This document shows positions 46,625-55,414 of a stretch of 64,000 nucleotides of DNA, piece after piece. The stretch covers positions 234,984 through 298,983 of the forward strand of contig CAQIBN010000001.1 of assembly GCA_948805675.1 (NCBI GenBank). Direction: 5' to 3'. Made by a program: the position numbers and the translations under genes. Position 1 is the stretch's first letter; every line of letters begins with the position of its first letter. Source of the stretch: an uncultured Clostridia bacterium (lineage in GTDB: Bacteria > Bacillota > Clostridia > TANB77 > CAG-508). The notes under the pieces are model-generated. The model had not been told where the DNA came from and did no database searches. It saw only the letters and a list, made by a program, of their open reading frames with translations.

Positions 46625-47182
46625 TTGGATGATATTATAAATAAAAAAACAGTGGAAAAGTGGCAAATAGGTGTATCTATTTTTTCTATAATTTTAGGAA
46701 CGATTTTACATTTTACATATGATTGGTCAAATGGTAATCCATTTGTTGCAAGTTTTAGTAGTGTAAATGAAAGCACTTGGGAACATTTGAAATTAGCTTT
46801 TTTCCCAATGCTAATAGCATGTATAGTGGAATATTTTTTTGTTAAAGATAAGGTTAATAATTATATAGAAGCAAAAACTATAGGAATTGTAACTTCAATG
46901 TTATTTATTACATCATTCTTTTTTACATATACAGGAATTATAGGAACTAATTTTTTAATAATAGATATTTTGACTTTTATATTAGGTGTTTTAATAGGTG
47001 AATATGTAGTATATAAAATTATGAATAAGGAAGATGAATCTACAAATTTAACAAAAGTTTTATCTATAATAATTTTGGTTATATTAACTATTTATTTTGT
47101 TTTGTTTACATTTATAACACCTAAAATTAATTATTTTAGAGATCCTGTTACAGGGGGATTTGGTAGGAATTTTATTGAATAA
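46625..47182 (+). CDS. DUF6512 membrane protein
   Basis: 185 residues with about six membrane helices. The N-terminal L-H-F-T-Y-D-W-S segment and F-S-S-V-N-E-S-T-W-E-H-L-K-L are the conserved features of this uncharacterised Clostridia family, and Y-F-R-D-P-V-T-G-G-F-G closes it. TTG start after AGGAGGGG. Function unknown. Confidence 0.7.
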   Translation: MDDIINKKTVEKWQIGVSIFSIILGTILHFTYDWSNGNPFVASFSSVNESTWEHLKLAFFPMLIACIVEYFFVKDKVNNYIEAKTIGIVTSMLFITSFFFTYTGIIGTNFLIIDILTFILGVLIGEYVVYKIMNKEDESTNLTKVLSIIILVILTIYFVLFTFITPKINYFRDPVTGGFGRNFIE

Positions 47183-47425
47183 GTTTCAATAACTTTTTCA
47201 CAAGATAAACAATATTATGCCTAACAATAGTTAATTTATTTAAAAATATATTAACTATTATTAGGCTAATATATACTTTAAAGTAAAATATGATTTATAA
47301 CAAATAAGAAAATAGTAGATAAATTAAAAAATATCTGTTTATTTTTAGATTGATAAATGATAAAATGTAAGTACAAAAGTAAAAAAGCTAGAAGATATTA
47401 ATAATTAGAAGGAGTAAAAGAAGTA

Positions 47426-47785
47426 ATGAAAGGTGTATTTATAGAATATCCAAAATGTTCAACATGCAGAAATGCAAAAAAATGGTTAGATAATAATAAT
47501 ATAGAATATATAGATAGAAATATAGTAGAAGAAACTCCAACATATGAAGAATTAAAAGATTGGATTGAAAGAAGTAATAAAAATATTAAAAACTTTTTTA
47601 ATACAAGTGGTCTTGTGTATAAAAGTTTAAATTTAAAAGAAAAATTACCAAAAATGTTAGATGATGAAAAAATAAGGCTTCTTTCAAGAAATGGAATGTT
47701 AATTAAAAGACCACTATTTATTAGTGATAATGGGATTTTAATAGGTTTTAAACAAGATGAATGGAATGCCATTTTAGGAAAATAA
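47426..47785 (+). CDS. ArsC/Spx-family thioredoxin-fold protein
   Basis: 119 residues. C-S-T-C-R-N-A-K-K-W-L redox pair near the N-terminus, then R-N-I-V-E-E-T-P-T and the basic L-I-K-R-P-L motif typical of YffB/ArsC/Spx proteins. The two cysteines fit arsenate reductase or Spx-like regulation; the RNA-polymerase-binding features of true Spx are not obvious, so I leave the substrate open. Confidence 0.8.
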   Translation: MKGVFIEYPKCSTCRNAKKWLDNNNIEYIDRNIVEETPTYEELKDWIERSNKNIKNFFNTSGLVYKSLNLKEKLPKMLDDEKIRLLSRNGMLIKRPLFISDNGILIGFKQDEWNAILGK

Positions 47786-47851
47786 AAATATATTAATATT
47801 TATCAAAAATATTGTACATATTATATTAGACTATAATTTAGGAGGAAAATA

Positions 47852-48700
47852 ATGTTAAATATAGGATGTCATTTATCAGCTTCAAAAGGATTTAATAATA
47901 TGGGAAAAGAAGCATTAAAAATTAATGCAAATACTTTTCAATTTTTTACCCGTAATCCTAGAGGAGGACAAGCAAAAGAAATAAAGCAAGATGATGTAGA
48001 TGGTTTATTAAAAATAATGAAAGAAAATAACTTTGCAAAAATACTTGCACATGCACCATATACTTTGAATTTATGTTCAGCAGATGAAAAAATTAGAATG
48101 TTTGCAAAAAATACAATGAAAGATGATTTGCAAAGAATGGAATATGTTCCAGGAAATATGTATAATTTTCATCCAGGAAGTCATGTTGGACAAGGTTTTG
48201 AGGTGGGAAAAGATTATATTGTAGAAGCTTTAAATGAAATTATTACAAAAGAACAGACTACTCAAGTATTATTAGAAACAATGGCTGGTAAAGGAAGCGA
48301 AATAGGAAGAAGTTTTGAAGAAATAAAAAGTATTATAGATGAAATAAAATTGAAAGAAAAAATAGGAGTATGTTTAGATACTTGTCATGTAAATGATGCT
48401 GGTTATGATATTGTAAATGATTTAGATGGTGTAATTGAAGAATTTGATAAAGTAATAGGATTAGATAGACTTAAGGCAATTCATATTAATGATAGTATGA
48501 ATGTAATTGGAAGTCATAAGGATAGACATCAAAAAATAGGAGAAGGTACTATTGGACTTAATGCTTTTGAAAGAATTATTAATCATCCTAAACTAAAGAA
48601 ATTGCCATTTTATTTAGAAACTCCACATGAAGATATTATGGGATATGCTGAAGAAATAGAGGTTTTGAGAAGTTTATATAAAGATTATAAAAATATTTAA
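47852..48700 (+). CDS. nfo: Endonuclease IV
   Basis: 282 residues. AP endonuclease with a TIM-barrel trinuclear zinc site: F-H-P-G-S-H-V-G, L-E-T-M-A-G-K-G, C-L-D-T-C-H-V-N-D-A-G-Y-D, H-I-N-D-S, and D-R-H-Q-K-I-G-E-G. AGGAGG precedes ATG. Acts in base-excision repair after deamination or oxidation damage. Confidence 0.96.
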   Translation: MLNIGCHLSASKGFNNMGKEALKINANTFQFFTRNPRGGQAKEIKQDDVDGLLKIMKENNFAKILAHAPYTLNLCSADEKIRMFAKNTMKDDLQRMEYVPGNMYNFHPGSHVGQGFEVGKDYIVEALNEIITKEQTTQVLLETMAGKGSEIGRSFEEIKSIIDEIKLKEKIGVCLDTCHVNDAGYDIVNDLDGVIEEFDKVIGLDRLKAIHINDSMNVIGSHKDRHQKIGEGTIGLNAFERIINHPKLKKLPFYLETPHEDIMGYAEEIEVLRSLYKDYKNI

Positions 48701-48764
48701 TATAAATTAATAAAAGAACACTTTCTAGTTTTATAAATAATATAAAATAGGAGGTGCTTTTTTT

Positions 48765-49250
48765 ATGCAAATAAAAGTATATGAAAGAAATAAGGCTATT
48801 AAATACGCAGAAAAGTGGGCGTATATGAGAAATCCTAAGTATTTTAATTATGATGGAATTGGTGGAGATTGTACAAATTTTGTTTCACAATGCATTTATG
48901 AAGGATGTAAGGTAATGAATTATGATACAATAAATGGATGGTTTTATAATAATGCAAATGATAAATCTCCTTCTTGGACTGGTGTGGAGTTTTTATATAA
49001 ATTTTTAATTAGTAATAAAGGGGTAGGACCTTTTGCAAGAGAGTGTTTGATGAAAGAGTTAGAAGTTGGAGATATTGTACAGCTTTCTTTTGATGGAGTG
49101 AAATTTGCACATAGTTTATTTGTTGTAGATAGTGTGGGAGGAAAGGTTTTTGTTGCAACACATACTTTTGATTCTTATGGTCGTGATGTTAATACTTATA
49201 GTTATAGAAAGATAAGGTTTTTGAAGATGGAAGGGGGGAGAATTTGGTAA
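48765..49250 (+). CDS. Amidase domain protein (Amidase_6, CHAP-like)
   Basis: 161 residues. G-G-D-C-T-N-F-V-S-Q-C contains the likely nucleophilic Cys, F-A-H-S-L-F-V-V the His, and V-A-T-H-T-F-D-S a further conserved segment, as in the putative amidase domain of Clostridia. No signal peptide, so cytosolic or released by lysis. AGGAGGTG precedes ATG. Confidence 0.82.
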   Translation: MQIKVYERNKAIKYAEKWAYMRNPKYFNYDGIGGDCTNFVSQCIYEGCKVMNYDTINGWFYNNANDKSPSWTGVEFLYKFLISNKGVGPFARECLMKELEVGDIVQLSFDGVKFAHSLFVVDSVGGKVFVATHTFDSYGRDVNTYSYRKIRFLKMEGGRIW

Positions 49251-49430
49251 AAATATAAATATTGAATATAAAAGAATAATATGATAATATTTTGTTACAA
49301 TTTATTAATGATTATATTAAAGACATAGTAATTATATTATTTTAGTTGTTCATATATTTTGAGATGCTAACTAGAATCATATAAAATATGGTAATTGTAT
49401 TATAAGGGATTGTAAGGAGAATATGTAAGT

Positions 49431-50369
49431 ATGAAAAAAATATCAGTAGTAGTTCCTATGTATTGTGAAGAGGAAGTTGTTAATGTATGTTATACAAGGC
49501 TTAATAATGTGTTTAAAGAATTAGAGATATATGATTATGAATTTATTTTTGTTAATGATGGAAGCAGAGATAGAACTTTAGAATTATTGGAGAAAATAGC
49601 TGTGGAAGATAAAAAAGTTAAAATAATATCTTTTTCAAAAAACTTTGGGCATCAATGTGCAGTTACTGCAGGACTTAAATTTACAACAGGTGATGCTGTA
49701 GTTATAATTGATGCAGATATGCAGGACCCTCCAGAATTAATTATAGAAATGATTAAATTATGGGAAGCAGGAAATGAAGTTATTTATGCAAAAAGAAAAG
49801 CAAGAAGAGGAGAATCACATTTTAAATTATATACAGCTAAAATGTTTTATAAAGTTTTAGATGGATTATCTGATGTAAAGATACCACAAGACACAGGAGA
49901 TTTTAGACTGGCAGATAAAAAGGTAATTAATGTTATTAACGACTTGCCAGAACATAATAAATTTTTAAGAGGTTTATTTAGTTGGGTAGGGTATAAACAG
50001 ATTCCTATTGAATATGAAAGAAAGGAAAGATATGCTGGTAAAACAAAGTACCCTCTAAAAAAGATGTTAAAACTAGCTATTGATGGAATAATTAGTTTTT
50101 CAAATAAACCATTAAAAATATTAGGAGTTATTGGTATTTTTTCTATAATTATTTCATTTGGTATTTTAATATATTCTTTAATATCATATTTATTTAAGCT
50201 TAATAATTTAACTGCAGGTTGGACATCTTTAATGGTAACAATAACTTTCTTTTCTGGAATACAGCTGTTATCTATATGGCTTATGTCTGAGTATATTTCT
50301 AGGATTTATGATGAAAGTAAAGGCAGACCACAATATATTATTGATAAAACTATTAATATAGAAAGATAA
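49431..50369 (+). CDS. Polyprenyl-phosphate sugar transferase (DPM1/GtrB-type GT2)
   Basis: 312 residues. GT2 start I-S-V-V-V-P-M-Y-C-E-E, F-V-N-D-G-S-R-D, D-A-D-M-Q-D-P-P-E and D-T-G-D-F-R-L characterise the group that loads glucose or a similar sugar onto undecaprenyl phosphate at the inner face of the membrane. Two C-terminal membrane helices. First gene of the polysaccharide region. Confidence 0.88.
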   Translation: MKKISVVVPMYCEEEVVNVCYTRLNNVFKELEIYDYEFIFVNDGSRDRTLELLEKIAVEDKKVKIISFSKNFGHQCAVTAGLKFTTGDAVVIIDADMQDPPELIIEMIKLWEAGNEVIYAKRKARRGESHFKLYTAKMFYKVLDGLSDVKIPQDTGDFRLADKKVINVINDLPEHNKFLRGLFSWVGYKQIPIEYERKERYAGKTKYPLKKMLKLAIDGIISFSNKPLKILGVIGIFSIIISFGILIYSLISYLFKLNNLTAGWTSLMVTITFFSGIQLLSIWLMSEYISRIYDESKGRPQYIIDKTINIER

Positions 50370-50401
50370 GATAACAAAAAGTAAACATATAAAATAAGTC
50401 C

Positions 50402-50572
50402 GTAGCCTGTGTATTTATATATAAAAATTCCGTTCTTTGCTGGTCGGACTAGTCATATGAGCAAGGATATACAACTTTCATAATTCGAACAGTTAATCTG
50501 GCTAATCTGTATAAATTGTAGTCCTTCCAAACTGCGCATCACTGCATTTTTATATATAAATACACAGGCTAC
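50402..50572. repeat. 171-bp inverted-repeat element (MITE-like)
   Basis: Perfect 27-bp terminal inverted repeats (50402-50428 and 50546-50572, each starting GTAGCCTGTG from its outer end) enclose 117 nt that contain no ORF. It is flanked by TCC and TACTC. It lies between two same-strand genes, so it could be a miniature transposable element or a very large terminator. The rest of 50370-50705 shows only the rpiA ribosome site (AGGAGGG). Confidence 0.65.
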
Positions 50573-50705
50573 TACTCTACTATTTTAATTATTTAGACTG
50601 AGTAGTAATATATTTGTAATAAAATTTAGAAGTTATGTTTATTAAAAGGTTTACAAAAAAATCTTTTTATGAAATAATATAAGAAATTTTGTAGGAGGGT
50701 AATAA

Positions 50706-51408
50706 ATGAACTGGGAAAGAGAAATTTTACAAAATGTGAAGTGGAATGAAGATATAACCAATAAAGAACAAAAACAGAAATTAGCTTTAAAAATCGCAGA
50801 AAAAGTTAATGATGGAGATGTTATTGGGTTTGGGTCTGGTTCTACTTCTTTTGTTGCTATTTGTGCTATTGCAGAAAAAATAAAAAAAGAAAATATAAAA
50901 ATAACAGCAATACCTACTTCTTATGAAATAAAAATGTTATGTAGCTATTTTGACATACCAACATGTACACTTCAGGAAAAAAAGCCAGATTGGTGCTTTG
51001 ATGGAGCAGATGAAATAGATAATAACAATTGGATGATAAAAGGTAGAGGTGCAGCTATGTTTAAAGAAAAACTAAACATATTAAATGCATCAAAAGTATA
51101 TATATTAGCAGATGAAAGTAAATTTGTAGATAAATTATGTACTAAACATTTAGTACCAGTAGAATGTTATCCAGAAGCAGTTAATTATGTAAAAGAGCAA
51201 TTATTAAAACTAGGAGCAACAGATGTGATTTTACGATTAGCTACTAAAAAGGATGGGCCAGTTATAACTGAATGTGGAAATTTTATTTTAGGTACTAAAT
51301 TTGAAAATATTAATGAAAATTTGGAAACTACTATAAAAGCAATACCAGGTGTAATTGAATCTCGGATTGTTTATAGGTTATAATATTATAGTAGAGAAGA
51401 TTAAATAG
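50706..51408 (+). CDS. rpiA: Ribose-5-phosphate isomerase A, C-terminus read through a +1 shift at CGG
   Basis: Interconverts ribose-5-P and ribulose-5-P in the pentose phosphate pathway. Family motifs: G-F-G-S-G-S-T-S near residue 40, F-D-G-A-D-E-I-D, K-G-R-G-A-A-M-F-K-E-K, V-P-V-E-C-Y-P-E-A and I-T-E-C-G-N-F-I. Codon 220 is CGG (51363-51365). The zero frame would give S-R-I-V-Y-R-L and stop at 51383. The +1 frame gives P-G-V-I-E-S-G-L-F-I-G-Y and stops at TAG 51406-51408, restoring the G-L-F-I-G tail that RpiA proteins share. A standard annotation would accept the 225-residue form and miss the shift; the recoded form is 233 residues. Confidence 0.92.
51363..51365 (+). other. CGG +1 shift site in rpiA
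   Basis: TCT|CGG|A. The +1 reading G-L-F-I-G matches the family C-terminus; the zero-frame S-R-I-V-Y-R-L does not. Confidence 0.88.
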
Positions 51409-51441
51409 TTAAATATTAAAAGTAAGTAAGGAGATTTTTTT

Positions 51442-52503
51442 ATGTGGGGAGATATTGCAATAGCATTTTTATTAGCGTTTATTACAGCATTTGTAATAAC
51501 ACCATACACAATGAGACTTGCAAAAAAAGTAGGAGCAATCGATATACCAGATGCTAGAAGAGTAAATAAAGAACCTATGCCAAGACTTGGAGGAATTGCA
51601 GTTATAAGTGGATTTTTTGTATCTACTATTTATTTAATTATTACTATGATAATTGAACAAAAAGTTGATTTTCAAGTTGATAGAGAATATATAATAAAAT
51701 TGTTAGGATTCTTTTGTGGAATAATTGTTATAACTGCTGTATGTTTTATTGATGATGCCAGAGGTGTACATCCATTAGTAAAATTAGCTGGACAACTAAT
51801 AGCTGCTATAGTTGTTGTAATATGTGGAGTAAAAATAGAGGATATTGGCATACCAATACTTGAAGAAAATCAAATACTAACTTATATAATTACAATAGGT
51901 TGGATTGTAGGAATTATTAATGCGATTAATTTAATAGATGGATTGGATGGATTATCTTCGGGGGTTTCCTTGATTTCATGCTTATCATTATTAATTATAT
52001 TTTCACTAAAAGGAAGAACAATATGGCCTATATTATTAATAACAGCTGTTGCGGGTGGAATAGTAGGTTTTTTACCATATAATTTTAATCCAGCAAAAAC
52101 ATTTATAGGTGATACAGGTTCGAATTTTTTGGGATATTCACTAGCTGTAATTTCTATTTTAGGAGTAGCAAAGACTTATACAGCAGTTGTTATTATTGCC
52201 CCATTAGTAGTATTAGGTATACCAATTTTTGACACGCTTTTTGCGATTGTAAGGAGATTAATTAAGGGAAAATCTTTTAAAGCAATCTTAGTTCCAGATA
52301 AAGGACATTTACATCATAGATTAATGGCGAAAGGATATACACAAAAACAATCAGTTTTAATATTGTATGGAATTAGTGCAACACTTGGAATGTTCGCAAT
52401 TATTTTATTAGAAAGCGGTATTTGGAAAGCGATATCTTTTGCAATGATTGTAGTAGCAATTATTGCAATAGGATATAAAGATATAATAAAGAAAGAAGAG
52501 TAA
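51442..52503 (+). CDS. MraY/WecA-type polyprenyl-phosphate sugar-1-phosphate transferase
   Basis: 353 residues, about 10-11 membrane helices. R-V-N-K-E-P-M-P-R-L-G-G, F-I-D-D-A-R-G, N-L-I-D-G-L-D-G-L-S-S-G, F-I-G-D-T-G-S-N-F-L-G and the H-L-H-H-R-L motif mark the WecA/TagO branch, which starts glycan synthesis by adding GlcNAc-1-P (or similar) to undecaprenyl phosphate. AAGGAG precedes ATG. The flippase gene follows after 13 bp. Confidence 0.92.
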   Translation: MWGDIAIAFLLAFITAFVITPYTMRLAKKVGAIDIPDARRVNKEPMPRLGGIAVISGFFVSTIYLIITMIIEQKVDFQVDREYIIKLLGFFCGIIVITAVCFIDDARGVHPLVKLAGQLIAAIVVVICGVKIEDIGIPILEENQILTYIITIGWIVGIINAINLIDGLDGLSSGVSLISCLSLLIIFSLKGRTIWPILLITAVAGGIVGFLPYNFNPAKTFIGDTGSNFLGYSLAVISILGVAKTYTAVVIIAPLVVLGIPIFDTLFAIVRRLIKGKSFKAILVPDKGHLHHRLMAKGYTQKQSVLILYGISATLGMFAIILLESGIWKAISFAMIVVAIIAIGYKDIIKKEE

Positions 52504-52516
52504 GAGGTAAAAATAT

Positions 52517-54052
52517 ATGGGTAATGGAAAAAGATTAGCAATAAATATGGTTGCAACAATAGTCGCTTTTGTTGTAAATATGGGGATAAGTTTTTTCCTT
52601 TCGCCATATGTAATTGAGCATGTAGGAGTAGATGCATATGGTTTTGTATCTTTAGCTAATAATTTTGTTAATTATGCTTCAATTATAACATTAGCTTTAA
52701 ATTCAATGGCTGGAAGATTTATCACAATAGCAATTCACAAAGGAAATAAAGAAGAAGCAAATAAATATTTTAACTCAGTGTTACTGGCTAATATTATTAT
52801 TTGTTTTGTTTTATTAATACCAGCAGTTATTATGATAATATTTTTAGAAAAGATTATTAATATACCATTAGATTTAACTTTAGATACTAAGATTTTATTT
52901 GGTTTTGTGTTCTTAAATTTTGCTTTAGGAATAATAAATACAACTTATTCTATTGCTACATTTGTTAGAAATAGACTAGATTTAAATTCAAAAAGAAATA
53001 TAGAGTCATATATAATGAAAGCAGTAATATTATTTGTATTATTTACATTCTGCACTCCAAAGATTGCATATATAGGAATAGTCTCATGTATTATAAGTTT
53101 ATACATAGTACTTTGGAATATAAAATATACAAAACAATTATTACCAGAGATTGAGATAAATAAGAAGTTTTTTGAAGTTAAAAAGATTATGGAAATAATA
53201 AAATCGGGTATTTGGAACACAATTACAAGATTAGGACAAGTATTGGCAGATGGTTTAGATTTATTGATATGTAATCTTTTTATAGATTCAGTAGCAATGG
53301 GGCAATTATCTATTGCAAAAACGTTAAGTGGTGTTATATCAAATCTATTATCTACAATTGCAGCTATTTTTCAACCACAATTAACAATATATTATGCAAA
53401 AAATGAAATTGACAATTTAATTAGTGAATTAAAAAAAGCAATGAAAATAACAGGTGCATTTGCTAATATACCACTAAGTTATTTAATTGTATTTGGAAGT
53501 TTGTTTTATTCTGTTTGGGTACCAAATCAAGATATACAATTAATTACTATTTTAACAATACTAACAGTTCAAGGAGAAATAATAGTAGGAATAATTACAC
53601 CTATGTATAGTATTTATACAATTACAAATAAAATAAAAGTAGATGCAATTATTAGATTGATTACTGGTTTTGTAGTAGTAGGTGTTGTATTTGTATTTGT
53701 TAAAACCACTAATTTAGGAATTTATGCAGTAGCTGCAACCAGCATTATATTGAGTTCTATTGTGAATGTTACTTTTGTTCCAATTTATGTGTCAAAAAAA
53801 TGCTTAAATATTAAATGGAATACATTTTATCCAATTATATTGCGTTATATAGCTACTAATTTAATCCTAATAGCTGTTTTATTTGGAATAAGATATTTTA
53901 TACATGTAGAAAATTGGATTACTGTATTTGGTACTGCATTTATTACTGGCATAGTAGGATTAATTTGTAATTATTTAGTATTATTTAGTAATAAAGAAAA
54001 AAAAGATCTTATGCATAATTTATTGAAAATTTTAAAAAGAGGAGAAAAATAA
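52517..54052 (+). CDS. Wzx-like oligosaccharide flippase
   Basis: 511 residues, about 14 membrane helices. The start R-L-A-I-N-M-V-A-T-I-V-A-F-V-V-N-M-G-I-S-F and V-G-V-D-A-Y-G-F-V-S-L-A match polysaccharide-export MOP-superfamily proteins that move lipid-linked repeat units outward. Part of the operon beginning with the initiating transferase. RBS AAGAGG. Confidence 0.88.
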   Translation: MGNGKRLAINMVATIVAFVVNMGISFFLSPYVIEHVGVDAYGFVSLANNFVNYASIITLALNSMAGRFITIAIHKGNKEEANKYFNSVLLANIIICFVLLIPAVIMIIFLEKIINIPLDLTLDTKILFGFVFLNFALGIINTTYSIATFVRNRLDLNSKRNIESYIMKAVILFVLFTFCTPKIAYIGIVSCIISLYIVLWNIKYTKQLLPEIEINKKFFEVKKIMEIIKSGIWNTITRLGQVLADGLDLLICNLFIDSVAMGQLSIAKTLSGVISNLLSTIAAIFQPQLTIYYAKNEIDNLISELKKAMKITGAFANIPLSYLIVFGSLFYSVWVPNQDIQLITILTILTVQGEIIVGIITPMYSIYTITNKIKVDAIIRLITGFVVVGVVFVFVKTTNLGIYAVAATSIILSSIVNVTFVPIYVSKKCLNIKWNTFYPIILRYIATNLILIAVLFGIRYFIHVENWITVFGTAFITGIVGLICNYLVLFSNKEKKDLMHNLLKILKRGEK

Positions 54053-54203
54053 GAATGAATTAACAATTGTTTAAATCTATAAAGAAATAACATACAAAAT
54101 AAAAATAAGAATTGAATTTGGATTATTACATAAAACAGTAAAAATTAAGAATATATTTAGGCTATTTTAAGCATTAGCGTAAACATTTTAAGTAGGTGAT
54201 AGT

Positions 54204-55414
54204 TTGAAAAAAATATGTATAGTTTCTCCAGAAGGCTTTCCTGTTCCAGCTACAAAGGGAGGCGCAATAGAAACACTTATCAACAATATTATTGATGAGA
54301 ACGAAAAAAAGAAAAAGATAGAAATTATCTGTGTAGCTAGATATGAAAAAGAAGCTAGAAAGCAAAGCAAAAAATATAGGAATACTAAAATATTATATTT
54401 CAAATTGCCAAAAGAAAAAAGCTTATTAGATAAAACACTTAATTTATTATATCGCATTTTAAAGAAAGTTACAAAAAGAAATTGGAAAAATATAATACAT
54501 AGTATGAGGATTTATAATAAAATTAAAAAATTTGATATAGATTATATAGTAGTAGAAGGTCGGAGACCCTATGTGCTATGAAAAATTATTAAGTAAATAT
54601 GATAAAAACAAATGTATACTACATATGCATGGCGGAGAAATGGTAGGTACAACAGAATTAGAAAAAGTATATCAAAGATTTATAGCATTAAATAACTATA
54701 TGAAAAATAATTTTTGTAAAAATGGTATAATTAGTAAGGATAGAGTAGATGTACTATATAATGGTATAGATTTAAAACAATTCTTTACAAAATTATCATT
54801 AGAAGAAAAAAATGCAATAAAAGAAAAGTATGGATTAAAAAATGATGATATCATATTATTGTTTTGTGGAAGATTAATACCAGAAAAAGGAGTAAGAGAA
54901 TTAATCCTAGCATTAAAACAATTAGATAATATAGAAAAAGTTAAATTGGTAATTATAGGAAATTCAGCATTCGGAAAAAATGAAAAAACGAAGTATCAAG
55001 AAGAATTGTTTGAAATTTCTAAAGAAATAACGAATAATATTGTTTTTACTGGATTTATACACAATAAAGAATTATATAAAATATATAATATAGCAGATAT
55101 TGCTATTACACCATCAATGTGGGAAGATGCTTCTCCATTGGTAATTCTTGAAGAAATGGCTAGTGCATTACCAATTATTACAACTGATTCAGGTGGTATT
55201 CCAGAATTAGCTAATTTTGCTTCTTCAATTATTGTAAAAAGAGATGAAAAAATCGTAGAAAATATTGCAAAAAATATAGAACTATTAATAATAGATAAAA
55301 AGAGAAGAGAAATAATGGGAATGGAGCGGAAGAAGTCGTAGTTTACAGTTTTCTTTGGAAAACTTTTATGAAAATTTTGTAAAATATTTTGATGAGGTGG
55401 AAAATGAAGTTTAG
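54204..55414 (+). CDS. Family 4 glycosyltransferase, read through two +1 shifts at CGG
   Basis: GT-B fold transferase, 402 residues after recoding. TTG start (K-K-I-C-I-V-S-P-E-G-F-P) with AGTAGGTG upstream. At 54561 CGG ends the first frame soon afterwards; the +1 frame reads V-V-E-G-G-D-P-M-C-Y-E-K and continues with H-M-H-G-G-E, V-L-Y-N-G-I-D, C-G-R-L-I-P-E-K-G and L-E-E-M-A-S-A-L-P-I-I-T-T (the E-x7-E donor site). At 55327 a second CGG occurs. The zero frame gives R-K-K-S-stop; the +1 frame gives M-E-G-R-S-R-S-L-Q-F-S-L-E-N-F-Y-E-N-F, the usual GT4 tail, to TAG at 55412, overlapping the next start by 11 bp. Confidence 0.92.
54561..54563 (+). other. CGG +1 shift site 1 in the GT4 gene
   Basis: GGT|CGG|A. 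Joins the N-terminal and C-terminal Rossmann halves of the enzyme. Confidence 0.9.
55327..55329 (+). other. CGG +1 shift site 2 in the GT4 gene
   Basis: GAG|CGG|A. Restores the C-terminal helix and makes the gene overlap its downstream neighbour. Confidence 0.85.

Noticed and set aside
3195..55330. Sequencing or assembly error as the cause of the frame breaks
   Set aside because: All twelve breaks are the same event (an extra C making an in-frame CGG), on both strands, in varied contexts and not in homopolymers; identical CGGA strings in other phases are read normally. Raw reads are still needed to close this.
3195..55330. Classical slippery-site +1 frameshifting with P-site re-pairing
   Set aside because: The preceding codons (CTT, GTT, ATT, TAT, GAA, AAA, TCT, GGT, GAG) do not share re-pairing ability in the +1 frame, and no common Shine-Dalgarno-like stimulator is seen upstream.
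3195..55330. CGG reassigned to another amino acid
   Set aside because: A simple three-base reassignment would keep the zero frame, but the zero frame hits stops or non-homologous sequence after each of the twelve sites.
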